A stretch of DNA of 64,000 nt from Arenicella chitinivorans (GTDB lineage: Bacteria > Pseudomonadota > Gammaproteobacteria > Arenicellales > Arenicellaceae): contig NZ_BMXA01000003.1 in the NCBI RefSeq assembly GCF_014651515.1, positions 398,915 to 462,914 on the forward strand, read 5' to 3'. Below the pieces are notes generated by a model. The model was not told the DNA's origin, ran no database searches, and saw only the letters and a list, made by a program, of their open reading frames with translations. Below, in pieces: positions 1 through 10,286 of the stretch; position 1 is the first letter of the stretch, and every line of letters begins with the position of its first letter. The translations under genes were made by a program, and so were the position numbers.

Positions 1-82
1 AACACGCAATACGCTGACAATCGTTTATGACGTCAACGGGAATGAGTTCGTGCGGGTTTATCGTCGCTTAAGCAAATCATAG
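1..82 (+). CDS. 3' end of an unidentified gene (partial)
   Basis: An open frame runs in from the left edge, in phase from base 2, and stops at TAG 80-82. It gives a 26-residue C-terminus ending in RRLSKS. The alternating hydrophobic pattern (TLTIVYDV, EFVRVYRR) suggests beta strands. There is too little sequence to assign a family. The next gene starts about 120 bp downstream on the same strand. The fragment could also be chance coding. Confidence 0.4.
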   Translation, partial: TRNTLTIVYDVNGNEFVRVYRRLSKS

Positions 83-202
83 CCGTCATGCCGGCTGCCC
101 TTGCCTTGAAACGGGTTTCGGTATTGGCGTACGTATTATAAATCGGCGAACCCGAATTGCGAGTTCGTGGTAGTCTGGGTTGCCATACTTCGGAATTCAG
201 CC

Positions 203-1009
203 ATGCAACTTAAACTGGATATTGTCGACGCATTTACCGATACACAGTTTCGCGGTAACTCCGCCGCGGTGGTCATTACTGAGCGCTGGTTGTCGGATTC
301 TTTGATGCAACAGATCGCGAGTGAAAACAATCTGTCTGAGACCGCATTTTTGGTCCCAGCGCGGGGCTTATATCACGTGCGTTGGTTTTCACCGCTGTCC
401 GAGATTGATTTTTGCGGACACGCGACCTTGGCGGCGGCACACGTGTTGTTTGGGCGACATGCCGCGATGAGGCGTTTGCGTTTTTTTGCCCCTGCGGTGG
501 GTGAGATGGAGATCACGCTGAGCTTGGAAGGTCTGATTGAAATGAATTTTCCGGTGCGGATGCCATCGCCGGTTGCTGACGTTCCGGAAGCGTTGCTGCT
601 GGGGTTGTCAATCGCGCCGCAAAAAATACTGCGTAATACACAGGCGTACTTTGCGGTTTATTCCGACGAGGCGGATGTGATTCAAATCACCACGAACTCG
701 GATCTATTGAAACGACTAGCACCCTACGATGTGGTGGTCACGGCAGCGTCCTCTGAGTACGATTTTGTGTCACGCTATTTCTGGCCTGCAAATGGTGGTG
801 ATGAGGACCCGGTGACCGGCTCAATTCACACTGGACTGGCACCCTACTGGTCTGGTGAGCTGAGGAAAACAACTTTGCGGGCCTATCAAGCCTCTAAGCG
901 TGGTGGCTTGCTGTATTGTCGGGTGAGTCAAGATCGAGTGACGATTGCTGGCCAAGCTGTGTCGTATTTACACGGTGAGATTCGCTTGCAGACTTCAACG
1001 TGCAAATAA
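203..1009 (+). CDS. PhzF-family isomerase-like protein
   Basis: This 268-residue protein belongs to the PhzC/PhzF family, whose members have two similar alpha/beta halves with an active site between them; known members act as isomerases or epimerases on small acids. Family marks seen here are MQLKLDIVDAF at the N-terminus, RGNSAAVV, the ENNLSETAFL segment that carries the family's catalytic glutamate, FCGHATLAAAHVLF, and DPVTGSIH near the C-terminus. I chose ATG 203 because homology begins there. An upstream GTG at 167 in the same frame would add 12 residues that do not resemble the family. The substrate cannot be inferred. It appears to be a single-gene transcript. Confidence 0.88.
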   Translation: MQLKLDIVDAFTDTQFRGNSAAVVITERWLSDSLMQQIASENNLSETAFLVPARGLYHVRWFSPLSEIDFCGHATLAAAHVLFGRHAAMRRLRFFAPAVGEMEITLSLEGLIEMNFPVRMPSPVADVPEALLLGLSIAPQKILRNTQAYFAVYSDEADVIQITTNSDLLKRLAPYDVVVTAASSEYDFVSRYFWPANGGDEDPVTGSIHTGLAPYWSGELRKTTLRAYQASKRGGLLYCRVSQDRVTIAGQAVSYLHGEIRLQTSTCK

Positions 1010-1332
1010 GAACCTGACTCAGATCGCAATCGGTACCGTCGAGCCGTGCTGCAGTATGTCGATTTACCAGCTGGATTTTTTGGATGTTCAAGGGAAGATG
1101 GTTGACTACTAAGCCAGGAGCGAACAGCTTCCAGCTTCGACGCCGAATTTACACCCAGGTTGTTTCGAGTTGGCCGGTTTTATTGATCGTAATCACCGTT
1201 CTGAGCAGTAAAAATCCTCTAATTCGGGGAGCGACGAACTAACTCTCTGACGCTACTATGTATTTGGAAATGCGAACGCTAGGTTGCGTCAGCGTTGTTG
1301 AATAATACAAGTCTAAGTTATTGAGGTTTTGC
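1010..1332. other. Intergenic stretch without a supported gene
   Basis: These 323 bp separate the PhzF gene from the secreted-protein gene. Short reading frames here are on the opposite strand or lack a ribosome-binding site. I see no tRNA-like fold, clear terminator or convincing promoter hexamer pair. It presumably holds the promoter of the gene starting at 1333. Confidence 0.5.
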
Positions 1333-1920
1333 ATGAAATTTGTCGTTACTCGTTATTTCGTGGTGTTGGTATTACTTTTTACGTCGCATTACTCGTTCGC
1401 CCAGAATAAAGTGGTGGTGGTGCCATTAGGCGGCGATGAGCCTAAGATGGGTGGAGAGGTTTCTATCTCAATTCCGGTCACCAGTCTTATTCAGTCAAGT
1501 GGTGCGAATCTTGATTTCACGTCACCGATGCAGGCGCGGCTGTACCGCTCTGGGAATACCTCGTTTGGGACAACCTTTCTGGTACCAATGGATCACAAGC
1601 CCGGCACCTTGATTTATGTCGATATCTACATTTATAACCCGCTTGTGAACGGTGCTTGTCAAGCCGTCATTAGAACGAACTACGGGCGCGCCTGGAAGCC
1701 AGGTGAACCGCGGGACCAATCGAATGTTTTCGGTTACGGGACGGCCTTTCCATCGTTTACGCAAGGCGAACAGACCTACGTTCACACCTACCGTTTTAAA
1801 GCGGGTATTGGCGCTGGTCACAGCGTTGGGTTTGGCATGTTTCGATCCGGCGATAACGCTAGCGACAATTGCGGTGAACTCGGCCTGGTTGGTATGCAGA
1901 TACGGTATGAGCGAGAATAG
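1333..1920 (+). CDS. Secreted protein of unknown function
   Basis: This 195-residue protein starts with a clear Sec signal peptide: a Lys/Arg n-region, the core VVLVLLF, and probable cleavage after SFA before QNKVVVVPLGG. The mature part is rich in Tyr, Gly and Val with alternating polarity, which suggests a beta-sandwich. Two cysteines (in GACQ and DNCGE) could form a disulfide in the periplasm. A TTG at 1321 could extend the frame by four residues, but ATG 1333 follows a GAGG at suitable distance. I do not recognise the family. The gene is convergent with the LuxR-type regulator, and a hairpin lies between them. Confidence 0.7.
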   Translation: MKFVVTRYFVVLVLLFTSHYSFAQNKVVVVPLGGDEPKMGGEVSISIPVTSLIQSSGANLDFTSPMQARLYRSGNTSFGTTFLVPMDHKPGTLIYVDIYIYNPLVNGACQAVIRTNYGRAWKPGEPRDQSNVFGYGTAFPSFTQGEQTYVHTYRFKAGIGAGHSVGFGMFRSGDNASDNCGELGLVGMQIRYERE

Positions 1921-1957
1921 TGTCGTATTTGATCCGTTTTGTCGCCGAAGTTTCATC

Positions 1958-1998
1958 GGTACGCTAATTGATATCTAGCCAGATATCAATCAAGTACC
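1958..1998. terminator. Inverted repeat between convergent genes
   Basis: ATTGATATCT (1967-1976) pairs perfectly with AGATATCAAT (1981-1990) around an AGCC loop. An outer GGTAC/GTACC pair (1958-1962 with 1994-1998) extends the structure beyond an internal loop. It lies between two tail-to-tail genes, so a bidirectional terminator is likely. No run of T follows, so it is not a textbook intrinsic terminator. Confidence 0.5.
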
Positions 1999-2021
1999 AA
2001 CCTCACGTGTTCTAGATGATG

Positions 2022-4667
2022 TTAATGGGACTTCGGCGGCAACAGCCAGGGCTCGCTTTGAACTCGCAGCATGGCACCAACGCGGTTTTTGACCCCCATT
2101 TTTGCCAATACCGACGACACGTGACTTTCAACCGTGCGTTTCGAGCGCGATAGGCGCTCGGCGATTTCCTGATTATTCAGTCCATCCGCCATTAGGGCGA
2201 GTATTTGCTGTTCCTTTTTCGTTAATCTCAATGGGTGTTGGCGGGTATTGGGGTTAGGGCTTCGGCGCCGCTTGGGTAAAAGATTGAGCGCACCAATTGA
2301 TGTCGCGATGCTGCGTGCGCGCTCGGTGTACGCTTTGGCACCCAGCTTATCCAGCATGCTGTGAGCGCTTTTTAGGTGCTCGGTCTGCTGACTGTGATCT
2401 GAAGTCAATAAGCAAAGCGCCGCCTCAAATGGCATGCCGATGTCCAGCCAATCTTGAGCGGCGGCGGTGTGGTCACCTTGACACTCCAGATGATGTGGAC
2501 GTGCGAACTGGTGTGCCGTGTGGTAGGGGATCGAGAACTCAAAGCGTTGTAGCCAGACTGCGATTTCGCCCGCCACCCAGAAGTCATAATGATCGGGAGC
2601 CGCTGTGCACAGAATCTGTAACTGTTCATAGGCTACGCTATCCATACTGTGAAGCCAGGCATTTTCAATCAGGTTGAGCCGGGCCGGAATAATGTATTGC
2701 TGTTCATTGGTGGCCATGGCGTTCTTAAGTGCCAGGCCAAGTAAGTGATCAACGTCAGGCCCACCCATACGAGATTCGGCTTTGGCAACTACGCACAAAG
2801 CGGGCAATTGCATTAAGAGCGTGAGTTGATTTAAGTTCAGCACGCCAAGACCAATCGTCGCTGCGTCCTCCAATCGGCCCTGCGCGAGGCGCAATTGGGC
2901 TTGGATCCCAACCAAGTAGTAGGTCCAGGAATCCAGATCGTACTTGGTATCGTAGGCGATACCATCGGTGACCCATTGTTCAGCTTTTTCGAGTTGTTTG
3001 AAACGCACCAGGTAGTCTGACATGTTGGTGTATACGCGTGCTGCATGCTCGTGGAAGCCATGTTTTAGTGCCAACTCAAGGCTTTCTTGCAACAAGGGTT
3101 CGCCGTTGTGATCACCGCGCAATACGAGTGCCGAGCCAACATTGTTTAGCGCATGAACTCGGACTTCAGCCTGTGGGTGTTTGGTCTCCAGCTTGAGTGC
3201 ACGTTGGCCAAAGTAAATGGCATCTTGCATGCGGTCGTTCAGCATATCCAGTTGCGACCGAAAGGAGTACGCCATCGCGCGATCGCTCGATTCCGGTAAC
3301 GCCTCGTAGACCTTAATTGCTTCATCTGCAAAGTGGCGTGCCTCATTGGATTCGCCTCGATACCAGTGCAAACGCGAGAGCCAACGCAGATTCTCGCCGA
3401 TTTTGTCATTCCGCCCGAGCGCGCGCCACAGTGAGATCGCATTGCGGCGAGCTTGGACAACGGCATCATCGATCTGTAATGCTATGCCGGCTTCGTAAGC
3501 CCAGTCTTGATACAGTTGTGCGGCCAGCTCTGTGGGTGCTTCGTCGATAAATTTGAGTGCAGTCGTGAGGTAAGATGCGGCTTCTCGATGGGCTCCGATG
3601 GTGGCCGCTCGTTGGGCAGCCTGCGGTGCGTATCGCAATACACAGTTGCCATCCAACGAGCCTGCGGCGTGATGTACAAGTGAGCCGAGATCGTCAGTGT
3701 CCAGCGCCTGTAACGCACTTAAAATGCGTTGGTGTAGTCGTTGTTGCTGATTCACCGGCAATCGCGTTTGTGTGCCCAATCGTGCTAGTTCGTGGCGAAA
3801 GCGAAAGTGCCCTCGGCTGTCGACGACTAATAATTTACGTGCCACACAGGCAAGTGCCAACGTTTCGCCTTCTTCGCCAAAAAGTGCGTGCAGTAACTCA
3901 GTCGTCAGGGCTTTTGGAATCAGTGACATGGTTTCTAAGAACAGACGCTCTTTTTCAACCAGGCGGAAGATGCGCGCATTGACCGCCTCTTGTACTGATG
4001 CGGGTACGGCGTGCGTGCTGGGCAATTCAGAGGCCAACATTTCAGAGACAAAAAACGGATTTCCCGACGTGATCTGGTGCAGGTTTTCGATTGATTTACC
4101 GGCAGCAGAGGCCATCTGTTCGACGCTTGTCTGGCTCAATGGAGTCAGTATGATACGGTTGGTGTGGCCAGAAGGCAGTGCGGTCAACACCGAACTTAAG
4201 GGGTCGGCCTCTGATACTTCATCGTCGCGGTAACTAATAATGAGTGTGCAGGCTGAAAACGCAATCCGTCGACCGAGATACTTAATCAGGTCGAGCGTAC
4301 CGTGGTCAGCCCAGTGGGCGTCTTCGATGACTAATATCCGCGGATGCTTTGCAGTTTCAAGTGTGCGATAAAAGGTCGAAAACAGCTCGGTAGGCAGTGC
4401 CCCGTTGCGCAACAATGGTAAAACTGGTGAGGCAAATTCCGCCGCAAAGTCGTGCAATGGGCCAAATGGTCTGGGCGTCAGAAAGGGGTCGCATGCGCTC
4501 CAGTAAACTTGGTGCGCTGAGGTCAGTTCAGTGCGTGCAGTTTCCAACAGAGTGGTTTTTCCGATGCCGGCCTCACCGGCAATTAACACAATGTTGCCGT
4601 GTCCGTTGGCTGAGCGTTGGCATGCCGATAATACCTGTTCGAGCTCGTTGTGGCGTTCTAGCAACAT
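2022..4667 (-). CDS. Large ATP-binding LuxR-family regulator
   Basis: This 881-residue protein has the LAL/MalT-like layout. The N-terminal STAND-type ATPase has Walker A GEAGIGKTT at about residues 31-39 and an acidic Walker B-like ILVIEDAHWAD near residue 110. A long TPR-like alpha-solenoid follows (about 350-780). A C-terminal LuxR helix-turn-helix (about 810-870) contains LTKKEQQILALMADG and SKRTVESHVSSVLAKMGV. Such proteins bind an inducer through the solenoid and activate transcription when ATP-bound. The gene is divergent from the beta-helix protein at 4895, a plausible target. An AGGAGG lies 15 bases before ATG 4667, longer than usual, so the true start may be slightly upstream at a non-ATG codon. 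Confidence 0.9.
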   Translation of the reverse strand: MLLERHNELEQVLSACQRSANGHGNIVLIAGEAGIGKTTLLETARTELTSAHQVYWSACDPFLTPRPFGPLHDFAAEFASPVLPLLRNGALPTELFSTFYRTLETAKHPRILVIEDAHWADHGTLDLIKYLGRRIAFSACTLIISYRDDEVSEADPLSSVLTALPSGHTNRIILTPLSQTSVEQMASAAGKSIENLHQITSGNPFFVSEMLASELPSTHAVPASVQEAVNARIFRLVEKERLFLETMSLIPKALTTELLHALFGEEGETLALACVARKLLVVDSRGHFRFRHELARLGTQTRLPVNQQQRLHQRILSALQALDTDDLGSLVHHAAGSLDGNCVLRYAPQAAQRAATIGAHREAASYLTTALKFIDEAPTELAAQLYQDWAYEAGIALQIDDAVVQARRNAISLWRALGRNDKIGENLRWLSRLHWYRGESNEARHFADEAIKVYEALPESSDRAMAYSFRSQLDMLNDRMQDAIYFGQRALKLETKHPQAEVRVHALNNVGSALVLRGDHNGEPLLQESLELALKHGFHEHAARVYTNMSDYLVRFKQLEKAEQWVTDGIAYDTKYDLDSWTYYLVGIQAQLRLAQGRLEDAATIGLGVLNLNQLTLLMQLPALCVVAKAESRMGGPDVDHLLGLALKNAMATNEQQYIIPARLNLIENAWLHSMDSVAYEQLQILCTAAPDHYDFWVAGEIAVWLQRFEFSIPYHTAHQFARPHHLECQGDHTAAAQDWLDIGMPFEAALCLLTSDHSQQTEHLKSAHSMLDKLGAKAYTERARSIATSIGALNLLPKRRRSPNPNTRQHPLRLTKKEQQILALMADGLNNQEIAERLSRSKRTVESHVSSVLAKMGVKNRVGAMLRVQSEPWLLPPKSH

Positions 4668-4894
4668 CAGTTCAACGATGGCCTCCTGATAAGTAACATA
4701 CCCACTGTTGTACCCACATTGCCGTGGATTGAGAAGGCGTCAGCGATGAATTTAGGTGTGTAGACAGCAAAATTAGGTATGCATACTCAGGTCAGGTATG
4801 GGGCTGAGTCACTACTATACGGTGTTACTGGATGTACGTCGACGCGTGTCGCGTGGTGCATCTGGTTGTGAACGCAAACTCCTGGTGACTAAAC

Positions 4895-6994
4895 ATGAAT
4901 TACTTTGCTCGTAGTGCCGATCACCATGCTGTGACTGGATTGTCTTTGGCTAAATTGACCGTTGCCGTGGGCATCGCGCTGGCGCCAACTGGTCATGCAG
5001 CAACCATTACCGTACATGCGGATTGTTCAGTGCAAAATGCGATTGAGGCCGCCAACACAGACGCAGTCGTCAATTTATGCGCAGCAGGGAATGGTGCGGA
5101 TACGATTGAACTACCTGCGGCGACTTTGGTGGTGTTTTCGTCAGTGGTGGCCGACTTAAACGTGCTGGGTAGCTCTGCGTTGCCCGCGATTCGGTCCAGC
5201 ATCACGATTCAAGGCAACGGGGCGACCCTGCAACCGAGTGTGGGCGCGCCGATGATGCGTTTATTTACGGTCTTGCAGAATGGCGACTTGACGTTGAGCA
5301 ATCTGCGGGTTTCTGGTGGTGAGGCGCTCTCAGGCGGCGGTATCTTGTGTAGCCAAGGTTCATTAACCTTGTTGAATTCGGAAATTAGTTCGAATTCCGC
5401 AATGATTCAAGGTGGCGGAATCGCCGTGGATCGGTGTCCATTGGTGGTCGATGAAGGTTCCATGATTGACACTAATTATTCGGGCAGTGTGGGCGGTGGT
5501 CTCTATGCGGTCAGTACTAGCGTTCACTTGGTCAATTCGAGTCTGACGAACAATGAGGCCCGCGCGCAATCAGGCGGAGGTGCCGCGATAAGAGCCAGTA
5601 CCTTGACGATGAACTCGATGACGTTGTCTGGCAATTCTGCGCAGGTGGGGGGCGGCTTGTTCTTGCAGGAAGGGGTCTCTGCGGACGTTGAAAATTCAAG
5701 TTTTTCCCACAATGCAGCTTATGAGTCGGGCGGCGCCGTGGGAGTGTTGAGCGGTGTTGCCCATTTCGAGCAGGTGCAGGTAGCGAACAATGTCAGTGGC
5801 CAAGATGGTGCTGGATTCGCTATTCGTGAGGCTGAGGTGGTAATTAATCAAAGTCAGCTCACCAGCAACACAGTGAGCGCCGGCCAGGGCGGCGCGATTG
5901 ACCTTGAAGCGGGGCAGGTTGCGCTTGAAGCGGTGACGGTCAGCAACAATTCAGCCATCTTCGGCGGGGCGCTCAATTCGCAGGGCGGCAGCTTGTCTGT
6001 TTCGGCTTCGACATTCTCCTCGAATACCGGCGAATTTGGTGGTGCACTGAACATCAACAGTACATCCCTTTCGATCACCAACAGTACCCTGAGTGCCAAC
6101 AGTGCGGGTAATGTCGGCGGTGGGATTGCTCTATTTAATGCGTCCGTTCCAGCGACGCTGTCGAACAATCGATTGACCGGCAATATTGCCGATGATTACG
6201 GTGGTGGGGTGTTCGTATCGGCTTCCACCGAGGTGGCGTCGAATCGAGATACCTTGAGTGACAATCTGGCACAGCAGGGTGGCGGCTGGTTTATTCAAAG
6301 CAACGCGTCGGTGACGTTGAGCGAGTCCTCAATCCACGCGAACACCGCGTACTCCACGGGCGGCGGTTTGCTGAGCGACGCCTCGTCGCTTAGAATTTCG
6401 GATTCTACTGTGGCCAATAATTCAGCCACTACTGTTGCGGGTTTATTCTTCCGCGCTGGATCTAGCGTGAGTCTGCGAAATTCAACCATTTCTACCAACG
6501 TTGCCTCGTTCGCTATCGGTGGCATCAGTCAGAGTAATTCCGACCTCACCCTGGCGCACAGTACGGTGGTTAGTAATCAAGCGCCTGCCTATGCCGCTGG
6601 TGTGTTCCAGGGCGGTGCTCTCAGCAATTTGACTCTGATCAATTCGATCGTTGCGCAGAACGATGGTGGTGACTGCAACCAGCAGGCGGATACCAGCTAT
6701 CCGGGAAACTGGATTGGTGATGCCAGTTGCACAGGCGTAGCGAATGGTGATCCTATGTTGGGTCCATTGGCAAGCAACGGCGGAATTACACTGACGCATG
6801 CTTTGTTATCAGGTTCCGGTGCTATCGGGATCGCTGACACGGACTTATGCGCTTTTTTGGTTGCAAATAAAGATCAGCGTGGTTTTGATCGGGGAGTCGG
6901 TTGCGATGCGGGTGCCTACGAATACGGAGCTACGGACGTGAATTTCTACGTGATTCCACTTCCACAGGGTGGGGCGGTGATTGTGCCTCTATAG
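4895..6994 (+). CDS. Secreted beta-helix protein, choice-of-anchor Q type
   Basis: This 699-residue exported protein has a signal peptide ending near GHAAT. A short segment then resembles the CSLREAI-type start of these proteins (CSVQNAIEAANTD). About 25 imperfect repeats follow with the pattern NSxFSxNxAxxxGGxx, typical of right-handed parallel beta-helices. Near the end is the choice-of-anchor Q signature (DPMLGPLASNGG, then LLSGSGAIG and CDAGAYEY), and the protein finishes with FYVIPLPQGGAVIVPL. The likely location is the outer surface or the medium, and the role could be adhesion or polysaccharide binding. It has a paralogue at 43892 with the same kind of tail. It is divergent from the LuxR-family regulator. 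Confidence 0.85.
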   Translation: MNYFARSADHHAVTGLSLAKLTVAVGIALAPTGHAATITVHADCSVQNAIEAANTDAVVNLCAAGNGADTIELPAATLVVFSSVVADLNVLGSSALPAIRSSITIQGNGATLQPSVGAPMMRLFTVLQNGDLTLSNLRVSGGEALSGGGILCSQGSLTLLNSEISSNSAMIQGGGIAVDRCPLVVDEGSMIDTNYSGSVGGGLYAVSTSVHLVNSSLTNNEARAQSGGGAAIRASTLTMNSMTLSGNSAQVGGGLFLQEGVSADVENSSFSHNAAYESGGAVGVLSGVAHFEQVQVANNVSGQDGAGFAIREAEVVINQSQLTSNTVSAGQGGAIDLEAGQVALEAVTVSNNSAIFGGALNSQGGSLSVSASTFSSNTGEFGGALNINSTSLSITNSTLSANSAGNVGGGIALFNASVPATLSNNRLTGNIADDYGGGVFVSASTEVASNRDTLSDNLAQQGGGWFIQSNASVTLSESSIHANTAYSTGGGLLSDASSLRISDSTVANNSATTVAGLFFRAGSSVSLRNSTISTNVASFAIGGISQSNSDLTLAHSTVVSNQAPAYAAGVFQGGALSNLTLINSIVAQNDGGDCNQQADTSYPGNWIGDASCTGVANGDPMLGPLASNGGITLTHALLSGSGAIGIADTDLCAFLVANKDQRGFDRGVGCDAGAYEYGATDVNFYVIPLPQGGAVIVPL

Positions 6995-7013
6995 AGTCTA
7001 AGTTGGTTTGAGC

Positions 7014-7947
7014 TTATTCACTTTTCGGTGCCGGTAACGGTGCCGTACTGGTATTCCAGTCAGGCGGATTCGCACCTTCGACCAGATACCATGGGTCGGG
7101 TTCATTGATCCAACTCGGTTCCGGCACCGGCGGGGTCCATCGCAGGGCGTCTAACGCGGCCTCGTGATAGTCCGTCCAATGATGCTCGGCTTTGCTGCGA
7201 TCAACGTATTTCACAGCAAGGTGTTTGAAGTTCTGTTGTTTGATCGCCTCAAGAACTTCATCCAGTCCGCGATGCATGGTGCCGTCTTCGCTGGTCATGG
7301 TCAGATACAGGCGGCGTGGTGTGTCGGTGTGCTGTTTCAGCAACGTGTGGGCGCGCTTTGCCAAGTGGCGATCGTCGTACCAAAGACTTGGGCTAATGGC
7401 AATGTAATCGGTGAATAAGTCCGGCGTGCGCAGCCAGGTTTCGATAATAAACAGCCCTGCCAATGATTCGCCGATAATCACACGCTGACCGTTGGTCCGA
7501 TAGTTTACGTCGGTTGCTGGAATCACTTGAGCAGCAATAAATTGTCGAAATTTCGCTGCGCCACCAAGCGTACCATCGGGTTTGGCGTACCGTGGGTCAT
7601 GGTTCGGAGCGGTGAGCTCGAACAGGCGTTGCTCAGTGCTGATGCCAGCATAAATTACAGATTGAAATACCAAAGGGTTAGAGTCCGGCAATGTGCCAAG
7701 GCCCGCAACGTGTTTAAAATCTTGTTTAACACCGCCGTCCACAATGTAAACCACTCGAAACCTGGCCGTAGATTCTGCGTGGTAGTTGTTCAGGCAGGAG
7801 CACGTTAATTTCGTGCGTAGATCCGAGTTGAGCGGCCTTCATTTGCGTGCTCTGTCGGAGTATGACAGTCTGAGCAGAAACTTGGTCTGCGTTGCTGGGT
7901 GACGTCAGAAAAGCGAAAAGTAACAGTATACTGGTGCGTAAATTAAG
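7014..7947 (-). pseudogene. Secreted alpha/beta-hydrolase esterase, frameshifted
   Basis: The 3' part (7014-7754) encodes an esterase of the IroE/Fes-like alpha/beta-hydrolase type, with VVYIVDGG near the start of the fold and nucleophile elbow GESLAG. The family normally has a signal peptide and a first strand before that point. These are present upstream but in another frame: a hydrophobic leader (LRTSILLLFAFLTSPSNA) runs to HEINVLLPE, and the correct continuation NYHAESTARFRVVY is one base out of phase. Removing one base near 7788 joins them. No ATG, GTG or TTG precedes the leader in frame; a CTT occupies the expected start at 7945-7947. So the gene has both a frameshift and a missing start. 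It is a pseudogene, or the sequence has an error. It lies directly after the PTPS-like gene. Confidence 0.7.
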
Positions 7948-7971
7948 TTTCTCTGATGGTGCGAGTGGGCG

Positions 7972-8850
<879 letters not shown>

Positions 8851-8897
8851 TCAAATTATACTACAATTCGGCCGAATTAATTTACTGGATAGCACCC

Positions 8898-10286
8898 ATG
8901 ACTGTTACTCGTTTTCCGCCCAGCCCAACTGGGTATCTGCATATCGGTGGCGCGCGCACTGCCTTTTATTCTTGGTTGCACGCACGCCAGAATAATGGCC
9001 GATTTGTGTTACGGATCGAAGACACGGATCTCGAGCGGTCAACCCAAGAGTCCGTTCAGGCCATCCTAGATGGCATGCAATGGCTGGGGCTCGATTACGA
9101 TGAAGGTCCGTATTACCAGACGCAACGATTCGATCGTTACAAAGAAGTGATCGCCGACTTGTTGGCGGCTGGGCATGCTTATCACTGCGAATGCAGTAAA
9201 GAGCGCCTCGACGCCATGCGTGAAGAGCAGAAAGCGAATGGCCTGAAGCCGAAGTACGATGGCCGATGTCGTGAGTTGGGCTTGGCCGACGCGGACAACA
9301 CTGTGGTGCGTTTCAAGAATCCGTTGACCGGTGATGTGGTTATCGAGGACATGGTAAAGGGCAATATCGTGATCTCGAATCATGAGTTGGACGACTTGGT
9401 GATCGCGCGTCCGGATGGCGTACCTACCTATAATCTGACCGTGGTGGTGGACGACATGGATATGGGGATCACGCACGTAATTCGCGGCGATGATCACATT
9501 AATAACACGCCGCGCCAGATCAATATTCTGCGTGCGCTGGGTGCGGAGTTGCCACGATACGGGCACGTGCCCATGATTCTCGGGCAGGATGGCGCACGCC
9601 TGTCCAAACGTCACGGCGCTGTTAGCGTAATGCAATATCGAGATGAAGGGTATCTGCCTGAGGCACTGTTAAATTACCTGGTTCGGTTGGGTTGGTCGCA
9701 CGGTGATCAAGAGTTGTTCACCCAGCAAGAGCTGTTGGATCTGTTTCGCATCGAAGATGTGAGTCGAGCGCCCTCGGCCTTTAATCCTGAGAAATTGCTC
9801 TGGGTTAACCAGGAGAAAATCAAGCAGTTGAGCGCCGCAGAATTGCTAGATAAGTCAGCCTGGTATTTTAAGCAAGCTGGCATTCAAGTTGAAGAGACGG
9901 CGGAGTCGGTGGCTGTGATTGACTTGATCAAAGAGCGCTGCAAGACCTTGCTGGATGTGGTGACGCAAAGCCAATGGTATTTCTGTGCGGTGAGCGAATA
10001 CGACGCGGCAGCAGTGAAGAAGTGGATTAAGCCCGGCACCAGCGAGATTCTGTCGACCTTAATCGGTAAGCTGGCCGATGTGTCAGACTGGACGGCGGAC
10101 AATATCCAGCATTGTGTTCAGCAAACTGTTGACGCGCATGAGGTTGGGTTTGCTAAAGTGGCGCAACCAGTTCGTATCGCAGTTACCGGTGGTACAAACT
10201 CACCATCCATCGACGCCACATTGGCGATCTTAGGCTCCGCGGAGACCTTGAAACGGTTGCGGGCTGGATTGGCAGCCTTTGTCTAG
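8898..10286 (+). CDS. gltX: Glutamyl-tRNA synthetase
   Basis: This 462-residue class I aminoacyl-tRNA synthetase joins glutamate to tRNA in the cytoplasm. The N-terminal Rossmann domain starts with TRFPPSPTGYLHIGGAR, which contains the HIGH-type motif (HIGG). A zinc-binding-like Cys cluster follows (HCECSK, then GRCRE). The KMSKS-type loop is LSKRHG at about residue 236, and a helical anticodon-binding domain makes up the C-terminus. The length matches bacterial GltX. ATG 8898 begins directly at the conserved N-terminus. It is followed by a long region without genes. Confidence 0.97.
   Translation: MTVTRFPPSPTGYLHIGGARTAFYSWLHARQNNGRFVLRIEDTDLERSTQESVQAILDGMQWLGLDYDEGPYYQTQRFDRYKEVIADLLAAGHAYHCECSKERLDAMREEQKANGLKPKYDGRCRELGLADADNTVVRFKNPLTGDVVIEDMVKGNIVISNHELDDLVIARPDGVPTYNLTVVVDDMDMGITHVIRGDDHINNTPRQINILRALGAELPRYGHVPMILGQDGARLSKRHGAVSVMQYRDEGYLPEALLNYLVRLGWSHGDQELFTQQELLDLFRIEDVSRAPSAFNPEKLLWVNQEKIKQLSAAELLDKSAWYFKQAGIQVEETAESVAVIDLIKERCKTLLDVVTQSQWYFCAVSEYDAAAVKKWIKPGTSEILSTLIGKLADVSDWTADNIQHCVQQTVDAHEVGFAKVAQPVRIAVTGGTNSPSIDATLAILGSAETLKRLRAGLAAFV

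Noticed and set aside
1652..1978. Frame overlapping the secreted protein
   Set aside because: It lies out of phase within a gene that has a clear signal peptide and ribosome site, and its translation looks random.
9066..9635. 189-codon minus-strand frame inside gltX
   Set aside because: It is an antisense shadow of a highly conserved gene.
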